Shown piece by piece: positions 1-5,270 of a DNA stretch of 10,449 nucleotides (positions are counted from its first letter, which is position 1; the number at the start of each line of letters is the position of its first letter). Source of the stretch: Bacteroidales bacterium. Lineage in GTDB: Bacteria; Bacteroidota; Bacteroidia; Bacteroidales; DYOH01. A program made the position numbers and the translations under genes. Where the stretch lies: positions 1 to 10,449 of the forward strand of contig DAOVUO010000049.1 of the NCBI GenBank assembly GCA_030632545.1, read 5' to 3'. The notes beneath the pieces were generated by a model. It saw only the letters and a list, made by a program, of their open reading frames with translations. It did not search any database and was not told where the DNA came from.

Positions 1-131
1 AGTTGCATTATGTTTGCCAATCTCAATTTATCACCATAGAATTTTTGAAAATTCTCAAAAGCCTTATCTACTTTTCTGGTATCAAGGTTTTTGAGATATT
101 TATTTGTTACTGATTTTTGGAATAATGACAT
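1..131 (-). CDS. Partial gene: N-terminus of a probable Eco57I-like type IIG restriction-modification protein
   Basis: Only the first 43 codons are in the window; the gene runs off the left edge. It starts at ATG 131-129 (minus) and reads MSLFQKSVTNKYLKNLDT, then RKVDKAFENFQKFYGDKL. This opening, with a MSLFQKSV-NKYLK-LD pattern followed by a K-A-F/Y-FxxF helix, is one I associate with large Bacteroidota proteins that combine an Eco57I-type adenine methyltransferase with a nuclease and a target-recognition domain. No methyltransferase or nuclease motif falls inside the window, so the assignment rests on the N-terminal signature alone. No Shine-Dalgarno sequence precedes the ATG. The 432-base gap separating it from the next gene on the same strand suggests its own promoter. 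It could instead be another protein sharing this N-terminal region. Confidence 0.55.
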   Translation of the reverse strand, partial: MSLFQKSVTNKYLKNLDTRKVDKAFENFQKFYGDKLRLANIMQ

Positions 132-563
132 ATTTTCTTGATTAAAATGTAAAGATAAAAAACCGAAGTTTTTTATTCGTCCTTTCTTTTGCTTTTTGTT
201 GTTTCTCTCATTCCTATTTAGCGATTTTTGCAGCTACACATATCAAAATAGTTTCCATAAGAGATTGATGCACTTCTATTCATGTTTCAAATATCCTGTA
301 CAAATATGTTAATAATTGGTAAGTTTATCAAGTTTTTTTTAAATCCCACACAATTCGCAGAGTATATAAAAAATAAGAAATTTAAAAAACCATTTACCTT
401 CAAACTAAAAACTTAGCAAAATTATGAGATTTCACCACTAAAATAATCAAAACGCCAGATTATCAAAATTTTACTAGATTTACTTTAACGCAATTAAATC
501 TAAATCAGCTACTTGCTTTTGATGTTTTGTCGCCTTATTGGTGAGTTATTTATATTCAGTTCT
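132..563. other. 432-base non-coding gap
   Basis: Very AT-rich sequence between the end of the CPBP protease gene and the start of the partial restriction-type gene, both on the minus strand. No convincing reading frame is visible. It holds a dyad, TAGATTTA at 475-482 and TAAATCTA at 495-502 with a 12-base loop, lying about 60 bases beyond the protease stop; it lacks GC pairs and a T-tract, so it is only a weak terminator candidate. A minus-strand TAATTTTG (424-417) matches the Bacteroidota -7 element, with TTTTG at 452-448 upstream, but it is almost 290 bases from the next start and the spacing of 23 is long. Confidence 0.5.
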
Positions 564-1274
564 TTAAACTCTATCCATCATCGACATAGTATTAAGAGCA
601 CAATGAGCAATTATTAACGGCCATAAATTTCGACCAAATTTCACATAAGCTATTCCCATGATTAAGCCAATAATACCAACGGTTATTGATCTTTCTGACA
701 AATCGTATGTATGTCTAAATCCGAAAATTAATGCCTGAAGAAGTACAGCTATTATTGTGGCAAAAGAAGTTTTAGAAAATAAACGTTCAAACCAATTTAT
801 TAAAAAACCTCTATCCAGTAATTCTTCTAAGAACGATTCAAGTAGAACCATTGGCATAATTGAAAAAAAAAGAAGCCAGTTTCCGCTTAGATCGCCAAAT
901 TTAGACGCCGCATTTTCTGATGAAACATCTGGACTAATTGAAAACGGTAATTGATCCTTGATAATTTCAAAACTTACAATAGAAATTATTACAGTTACAA
1001 GAATTAGAGCCGAAACTCCTAATGCTTTTCCAATATGTTCAGGCTTGCCCAAACCTAATTCTTTCCACGTTACCGACCTAACTTTCATTCTCCAAGTCGC
1101 AACAAATAGAGTAGTAAATGACCAAAAAAGTCCATTTGCAAGAAATCCCAGATTAGGTATATATATTTCTCTAACTAAAAACATAACAGCTAAATAGATT
1201 ATTAAGTCGATTAAAAACGCTTTATAATTATTTTGCTTTAATGATTCAGTTTTTGTAATTATACTACTTGCCAT
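564..1274 (-). CDS. CPBP-family intramembrane metalloprotease (CAAX protease / Abi-like)
   Basis: A 236-residue polytopic membrane protein with the three conserved motifs of the CPBP (Rce1-like, glutamate-type) family: EExxxR as EELLDR at residues 150-155, FxxxH as FGFRH at 184-188, and HxxxN as HCALN at 224-228. The catalytic Glu and His residues are therefore present. Hydrophobic segments lie near residues 20-38, 43-61, 84-103, 132-149, 170-186, 196-211 and 217-230. The family cleaves peptide bonds within or at the membrane; bacterial members have been linked to bacteriocin immunity or maturation and to stress responses, but nothing adjacent identifies a substrate. The start is the ATG at 1274-1272, preceded by a long A-run and a good -7 promoter element about 50 bases upstream. 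It appears to be a single-gene transcript, isolated by long gaps on both sides. Length is typical for the family. Confidence 0.88.
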   Translation of the reverse strand: MASSIITKTESLKQNNYKAFLIDLIIYLAVMFLVREIYIPNLGFLANGLFWSFTTLFVATWRMKVRSVTWKELGLGKPEHIGKALGVSALILVTVIISIVSFEIIKDQLPFSISPDVSSENAASKFGDLSGNWLLFFSIMPMVLLESFLEELLDRGFLINWFERLFSKTSFATIIAVLLQALIFGFRHTYDLSERSITVGIIGLIMGIAYVKFGRNLWPLIIAHCALNTMSMMDRV

Positions 1275-1326
1275 ATTTTTTTTTATAAATGGTGTAATTT
1301 TTCAGTTTGATATAAATTTTGAACAT

Positions 1327-1357
1327 CAAATATATGCTGTGTTACCTATTTTTCCAG
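1327..1357 (-). promoter_or_regulatory. Probable promoter of the CPBP protease gene
   Basis: On the minus strand TATATTTG at 1334-1327 is an exact match to the Bacteroidota -7 consensus TAnnTTTG. Twenty bases upstream is CTG (1357-1355), a one-mismatch version of the -33 TTG. Transcription would begin near 1320, giving a leader of about 45 bases. A CCCGA-ACA-TCGGG dyad abuts the -33 side. Confidence 0.5.
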
Positions 1358-1358
1358 C

Positions 1359-1371
1359 CCCGAACATCGGG
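1359..1371. repeat. Small GC-rich inverted repeat upstream of the protease promoter
   Basis: CCCGA (1359-1363) and TCGGG (1367-1371) form a perfect 5-bp dyad with a 3-base loop in otherwise very AT-rich DNA. It lies immediately beyond the -33-like element of the protease promoter, so it could be an operator, or it may simply be a chance or repetitive palindrome. Confidence 0.35.
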
Positions 1372-1514
1372 AAGTATTATTTTATCAACAGTGCGAAAAT
1401 AGTTATTGACACGAATATTGAAGTAAAATTAAAAAAGAAATGGAATCTGCCACTTTGCACTAAAACAACAAAAACCTTGAAGGACATTTTTTTTTACTCA
1501 ATGATAAAAATATA

Positions 1515-1555
1515 AAAATTACTGTAAAATATAAAACGTATTTTACAGTAATTTT
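1515..1555 (-). terminator. Intrinsic terminator of rlmD
   Basis: A perfect 17-bp inverted repeat, AAAATTACTGTAAAATA (1515-1531) and its complement (1539-1555), encloses a 7-base loop. Read on the minus strand it begins about 20 bases after the rlmD stop codon and continues into a T-rich tail below 1515. The stem is long but AT-rich, with only two G-C pairs. The plus-strand side also has a short T-run, but no plus-strand gene ends here. Confidence 0.75.
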
Positions 1556-1575
1556 CTATGATCAGCAATAATAAT

Positions 1576-2979
1576 TTACCGTTTTTCCAATAATACTATA
1601 TTTTCCACATGATGCGTTTGAGGAAACATATCTACTGGCTGAACAGCTTTTACAATATACATATCATCAAATAAAGCTATATCTCTAGCCTGTGTAGCAG
1701 GATTACAGCTCACATACACAATTCGTTGTGCAGCAGCATTTTTCATAGCATCAATTACTCCTGCATGCAATCCAGCTCTTGGAGGGTCAAGAATAATAAC
1801 ATCTGGCCTTCCATTTTCACTTATAAATTCTGAATTAAGTATATCCTTCATATCACCAGCAAAAAAACTAGTATTATCAATTTTATTAATTTCCGAATTT
1901 ACTTTTGCATCTTCAATTGCTTCAGGAATATACTCTATGCCAATAACATTAGCCGCATTTTTTGCCACAAAGTTAGCAATAGTCCCAGTTCCTGTATATA
2001 AATCATAAACAAGCTCTTTCCCCGATAATTGAGCAAAATCTCTTGTCTTACAATATAATTCGTAAGCTTGTTTAGAGTTTGTTTGATAAAAAGACTTTGG
2101 GCCAATTTTAAACTTCAAATCTTCCATTTGCTCCATTATAAAATCATTTCCTGCAAAACATTTTATATTCAAATCGTTAATGGTATCATTCATCTTAGTA
2201 TTTATTACATACATTAAAGATGTAATTTCAGGAAATTTTATATTCATTGCAGATAATAATGTATTAATTTTTTCTGCATCTTCCTCACCAAACGAGAGAA
2301 TAATCATTAAATCGCCAAGACTAGTATTCCGTACAATTACATTACGCAATAATCCTTTGTGCATTCTAATATCATAAAATGACAATTCATTTTCGAAAGC
2401 GTAATCTCTTAACCAATTTCGTATAGCATTTGTAGGCTCTGGTTGTAGATGGCACTCGTCAATATCTAAAATTTTATCAAACATTTTAGGAATATGAAAA
2501 CCAAGCCCCGAACGATTTTCAATATTCTCATTACTCATTTCCTCTTTGGTAAACCACCTACGATTCGAAAAAGTATATTCTAACTTATTTCTGTAATAAT
2601 AATCCTGATCCGAACCCAAAATTGGCATAATCTCGGGCAAATCTACTTTAGCTACACGCTCCAACGCATCAATCACTTGCTGGTGCTTAAATTCAAGTTG
2701 CTTTTTATAGGGTAACATCTGCCATTTACAGCCGCCACACACACCAAAATGTTTACACTTAGGCTGAATACGCTCTTTTGATAATTCCTTATATTCCTTT
2801 ACAGTTCCTTCGTAAAACGATTTTTTCTTTCTAGTAACCTGCACATCAACTACATCACCAGGCACTGCCATTGGAACAAAAAGCACTCGCTCATCCACAC
2901 GAGCAAGTGCTTTTCCTTCTGCTGCAATAGCTTCTATCTTAACATTTTCCAATAATGGAAGTTTCTTTCTTCTACCCAC
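1576..2979 (-). CDS. rlmD: 23S rRNA (uracil-5)-methyltransferase RlmD
   Basis: A 467-residue SAM-dependent RNA methyltransferase of the RumA/RlmD (TrmA) family, which makes 5-methyluridine in 23S rRNA (U1939 in E. coli numbering). Domains in order: a TRAM RNA-binding domain (about 5-65); a 4Fe-4S cluster site with C75, C81, C84 and C176, spaced as in E. coli RumA; a central region; and the methyltransferase fold with FYQTN (298-301, SAM contact), DLYTGTGT (326-333, motif I), DPPRAG (398-403), the nucleophile C425 in VSCNPAT and the general base E460 in HVEN. No key residue is missing. The start is GTG at 2979-2977: an in-frame TAA lies just upstream and the next ATG would remove part of the TRAM domain. 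It sits 50 bases downstream of the orphan debranching-domain gene but has its own -7 element in that gap and its own terminator. Some family members methylate two uridines (RlmCD), which the sequence alone cannot separate. Confidence 0.95.
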   Translation of the reverse strand: MGRRKKLPLLENVKIEAIAAEGKALARVDERVLFVPMAVPGDVVDVQVTRKKKSFYEGTVKEYKELSKERIQPKCKHFGVCGGCKWQMLPYKKQLEFKHQQVIDALERVAKVDLPEIMPILGSDQDYYYRNKLEYTFSNRRWFTKEEMSNENIENRSGLGFHIPKMFDKILDIDECHLQPEPTNAIRNWLRDYAFENELSFYDIRMHKGLLRNVIVRNTSLGDLMIILSFGEEDAEKINTLLSAMNIKFPEITSLMYVINTKMNDTINDLNIKCFAGNDFIMEQMEDLKFKIGPKSFYQTNSKQAYELYCKTRDFAQLSGKELVYDLYTGTGTIANFVAKNAANVIGIEYIPEAIEDAKVNSEINKIDNTSFFAGDMKDILNSEFISENGRPDVIILDPPRAGLHAGVIDAMKNAAAQRIVYVSCNPATQARDIALFDDMYIVKAVQPVDMFPQTHHVENIVLLEKR

Positions 2980-2998
2980 AATTTATAATTTTGAGGCA

Positions 2999-3006
2999 CA
3001 AAGATA
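2999..3006 (-). promoter_or_regulatory. -7 promoter element for rlmD
   Basis: Minus-strand TATCTTTG (3006-2999) matches TAnnTTTG exactly and lies in the short gap between the upstream gene and rlmD. No good -33 TTG is found at the expected spacing. If used, the leader before the GTG start would be only about a dozen bases. Confidence 0.45.
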
Positions 3007-3029
3007 AAAAGATTTTATTGAATACTAAT

Positions 3030-3824
3030 TTATACTGCTAAACTCCTTTTCGCTCTATTAAATTCTGTTCTAATATCCTTAGATTTCAGTTCCTCGAGCC
3101 CAATAACTAAAGTAAATTCTTCTTTTGGTTTTAATGTAAAACTTAATCTTCCAGGTGCAAACAAGTCCTCATATTCAGCCTCAAAATTATCTAAAGGATA
3201 TTCAAAACCCCGCACCCAATGACCATTTTCCTTGTATTTAAGACCATCATCGGAAAAAAAATACAATGATGGAAAATCATCGTACATATTTAGTGCATAT
3301 CCAGAATTACTTTTTTGTGAAAAAGATTTTGCTCTATTATTAGCAAACGAAAGTTTATTTATTTCACGAAAAGCCATTAATGGGTCTAATTCAAATTTAA
3401 CTTCAATAGGAGCATTTTTTAATTGATAATTAATAAAAAGCAAGTTCCTCTCAGGATCGAGAATAAAGCATTTCTCTAAATCAATTGTTCCAAGTCTGTA
3501 AGATAAACATGGAAAAGGGCTTGCTTCTACTCTGTACAAATACTTTAATCCAGAAGTTTTATATTCATCACCTAATTTACTCACAGATAAATGATATTCA
3601 AAATCTCCCATTTTAAGTGTTTCCAAAAGCGAAGCTAATAAAACATAGTAGCCATTGCTAGGTTGCGATAAATGAGCAATAAACAAGCCCTGCTCTCTTT
3701 TTCGATTCGAGAAAATTAAATTCGTGTATAACAGTGCATTTCTGCAATTTTTAACTTTTATATCTCTTTTACTTAGATATTCGTAATTAGTTAATTTAGA
3801 TTGATTAATTTTAAGTTTTTTCAT
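3030..3824 (-). CDS. Orphan glycogen debranching enzyme N-terminal domain (GDE_N-like) protein without the glucosidase domain
   Basis: A 264-residue protein that follows, from end to end, the N-terminal beta-rich domain of archaeal/bacterial-type glycogen debranching enzymes. Matching stretches in order: YVLLASLLETL (60-70, usually VLLSSLDET), GLKYLYR...SPFPCLSYRLG (92-112), LEKCFIL (116-122), DPLMAFREINKLSFAN (147-162), HWVRGFEYP (202-210), YEDLFAPGRLSFTLKP (218-233). In complete enzymes this domain precedes an (alpha/alpha)6 amylo-alpha-1,6-glucosidase (GH133) domain and the protein exceeds 600 residues. Here the frame stops right after the domain and rlmD begins 50 bases later, so no catalytic part exists locally. 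The usual RKYHGLL is degenerate (RKREQGLF, 41-48). The frame is intact and the beta-strand pattern preserved, so it is probably a functional specialised protein, perhaps glycan-binding, not a recent pseudogene; that is inference. No signal peptide, so cytoplasmic. Start is ATG 3824-3822, without a Shine-Dalgarno. Confidence 0.75.
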   Translation of the reverse strand: MKKLKINQSKLTNYEYLSKRDIKVKNCRNALLYTNLIFSNRKREQGLFIAHLSQPSNGYYVLLASLLETLKMGDFEYHLSVSKLGDEYKTSGLKYLYRVEASPFPCLSYRLGTIDLEKCFILDPERNLLFINYQLKNAPIEVKFELDPLMAFREINKLSFANNRAKSFSQKSNSGYALNMYDDFPSLYFFSDDGLKYKENGHWVRGFEYPLDNFEAEYEDLFAPGRLSFTLKPKEEFTLVIGLEELKSKDIRTEFNRAKRSLAV

Positions 3825-3882
3825 AATTTGGAGGGGGATTAAAAAATAATAAAACTATCCTGAATATTTGAATAATATTCAA

Positions 3883-3911
3883 CAAAACTAAACTACAACA
3901 CTTTTTTCCAA
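3883..3911 (-). promoter_or_regulatory. Probable promoter of the GDE_N-like gene
   Basis: On the minus strand TTG (3911-3909) is followed, about 18 bases later, by TAGTTTTG (3890-3883), matching the Bacteroidota TTG/TAnnTTTG arrangement. The start codon is roughly 58 bases further on. A second exact -7 match, TATATTTG at 3960-3953, lies upstream without a suitable -33 element. Confidence 0.5.
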
Positions 3912-3990
3912 TCTTAGCACAAACTAAATTGTGTTTAAAAACCGGAATTGCACAAATATAGAAACACACAAGTCTATGCCTAAATTAAAT

Positions 3991-4170
3991 CTAAGCATTG
4001 TTTTTCACCTCCCAATCAATGATATACTCATCTTTATCTTCTACTACTTCATCCTCAACTTTTTCGTTCACTTCATCGGTATTAGTCTCCTCCTGTTCAT
4101 TTGTTGACGAATTTCCGCTAAAATAAATTTCACTCAGTTCCTCAATCCTCTTGTTAGTAATATTTTTCAT
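3991..4170 (-). CDS. Small acidic hypothetical protein (59 residues)
   Basis: I do not recognise this protein. The preferred start is ATG 4170-4168, because AAGGAG (4180-4175) lies four bases upstream; a start 48 bases further upstream would add a short hydrophobic stretch (MYILTILLIFL) but has no ribosome binding site. The product is strikingly acidic: 18 Asp/Glu against 6 Lys/Arg in 59 residues. It opens with a basic, helix-like MKNITNKRIEELSEIYF segment, followed by a low-complexity Ser/Thr/Asn and Glu/Asp middle (about 18-48) and a DEYIIDWEVKNNA end. There is no cysteine, no signal peptide and no GG-type leader cleavage motif. It precedes the GDE_N-like gene on the same strand by about 166 bases, with promoter-like elements between, so co-transcription is uncertain. 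If the upstream start were used it could be a short membrane-tethered peptide. The compositional bias makes a chance frame possible, but the strong binding site argues for a real gene. Confidence 0.55.
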   Translation of the reverse strand: MKNITNKRIEELSEIYFSGNSSTNEQEETNTDEVNEKVEDEVVEDKDEYIIDWEVKNNA

Positions 4171-4174
4171 GGTG

Positions 4175-4180
4175 CTCCTT
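4175..4180 (-). promoter_or_regulatory. Strong Shine-Dalgarno (AAGGAG) of the small acidic gene
   Basis: Minus-strand AAGGAG followed by CACC and ATG. It decides the start of the acidic small protein in favour of the internal methionine. Other starts in this window have no comparable site, which makes it stand out. Confidence 0.6.
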
Positions 4181-4372
4181 GGTTTTAAAAAAATTAATAA
4201 AATCGTAAGAATATACAAAAAAAAAACGCTAAAGTCCAGACAATTAATGCCATTAGCATTTACTTAACATAAATAAATCACCAAGCCTAGTAATTAACAA
4301 ATGGAATTAAATTTAATGCAAATTATTTTCACATAAATCAATATAAATAACTCATTTTTAATCAAATTTTAC

Positions 4373-4380
4373 TAAATTTG
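4373..4380 (+). promoter_or_regulatory. -7 promoter element before the 255-residue protein
   Basis: TAAATTTG matches TAnnTTTG exactly and ends 20 bases before the ATG at 4401, implying a leader of about 13-15 bases. No clear TTG is seen at the -33 spacing, so the promoter call is tentative. Confidence 0.4.
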
Positions 4381-4400
4381 AATTCCTAATCTTTTATTTA

Positions 4401-5168
4401 ATGATTGACAATAATAAAATAGTTAAACCAAAAGGTTTTTATTACAGCGGAAAGCTAGAATTTAGAACATTAATTTTATATTTGATACCTATTCGGCGTT
4501 TAATGCCACATATACCAGCTATTTTTGATATTCCAGAATTCAAAATAGAACACAAAAAGTATGGTATTATTGGAATTGAACATTTAGAAAATACTAATTT
4601 CCACTCAAATTTTTCTTTTGGATTAAAATCAAATTTTAGTCAAACAAACTACTTAGCCTTTGTAGAACATAAATCCACACATAAAAAGGGCTACTTCTAT
4701 TGGGGAGGAACAAATTCTAATCGACTAAATTATATTACAAGTAGTTTTAAACAAAATCCATGGTATAAAGCTAACTACAAAAGCGACTCTGTAAAATCCA
4801 ACGATTTTTATAAAACCCTTACTCTAAATGCAAAAGCATCTCAATTACAATTAATTTTAGAGTTAGCAGATTTAAATAAGGAGCCCGAAAGTATTTTGCC
4901 CTTTTCTTCACACAACAATTTTTTACAATGCATTCAAAATCCTGATTTTTATTCCTTTGAAAATAAACATGAAGATAAGCTGCATTTTTTCAATATTTAT
5001 AAAACAGAATCGGCAATAACTCAAGCATCTGTAAAAAAAATCAATAGTGAAGTTTTACAAAATTTATGTCTGGCAACAAACGAAGAAATACAAAAGCCAC
5101 TCTCTGCCTATATTTTTGGTTCAAGTAATTATTATTTGAAATTTGGTAAAACTGAATCGCTTTTATGA
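4401..5168 (+). CDS. Hypothetical protein, weakly DUF2071 / acetoacetate decarboxylase-like
   Basis: A 255-residue protein, probably cytoplasmic, with no signal peptide or clear membrane segment. Its first half has a pattern reminiscent of the DUF2071/acetoacetate decarboxylase-like beta-fold: an N-terminal strand, then IPIRRLMPHIPAIFDIPEF (29-47, compare the family's 'L-x-P-x-L-P-x-G-L' stretch), then KYGIIGIEHLENTNF (53-67), NYLAFVEH (83-90) and GYFYWGGTNSNRL (97-109), where the family has its conserved aromatic strand. This is a remote resemblance judged by eye, with no catalytic residue identified. The second half (about 130-255) is Asn/Ser/Lys-rich and unfamiliar. The start is ATG 4401, 20 bases after a -7-like element. 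It is divergent from the acidic small gene and 102 bases upstream of dacB on the same strand, so it may or may not share the dacB transcript. An unrelated Bacteroidota-specific family is an equally acceptable reading. Confidence 0.6.
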   Translation: MIDNNKIVKPKGFYYSGKLEFRTLILYLIPIRRLMPHIPAIFDIPEFKIEHKKYGIIGIEHLENTNFHSNFSFGLKSNFSQTNYLAFVEHKSTHKKGYFYWGGTNSNRLNYITSSFKQNPWYKANYKSDSVKSNDFYKTLTLNAKASQLQLILELADLNKEPESILPFSSHNNFLQCIQNPDFYSFENKHEDKLHFFNIYKTESAITQASVKKINSEVLQNLCLATNEEIQKPLSAYIFGSSNYYLKFGKTESLL

Positions 5169-5270
5169 ATTATGCAGTTCTTATTTTCTATTTTTCTCAT
5201 GCCTGATAATCTATAATTTTAAATAGCAATTCCTCAAAATATAAATAAATAAAATTATAATTTCAGACTA

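Noticed and set aside
475..502. TAGATTTA/TAAATCTA dyad as terminator of the CPBP protease gene
   Set aside because: Eight-base arms with a single G-C pair, a 12-base loop and no T-tract make a weak terminator; kept only as a remark on the gap.
958..1197. Plus-strand open frame inside the CPBP protease gene
   Set aside because: It lies antisense to a gene with all three family motifs, has no ribosome binding site and no recognisable protein features; a shadow frame. The same applies to the other antisense frames inside rlmD, dacB and gyrB.
4171..4218. Upstream extension of the small acidic protein adding MYILTILLIFL as a possible signal or membrane segment
   Set aside because: The internal ATG has a well-placed AAGGAG, while the upstream ATG has none; the AAGGAG itself lies within the would-be extension.
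4246..4260. AATGC-CATTA-GCATT hairpin between the divergent genes
   Set aside because: A five-base arm in AT-rich DNA is expected by chance and has no T-tract or clear promoter relation.
5252..5263. AAATTATAATTT palindrome just before dacB as promoter or operator
   Set aside because: Made only of A and T and lacking the TTTG of the -7 element; low-complexity palindromes of this kind are common here.
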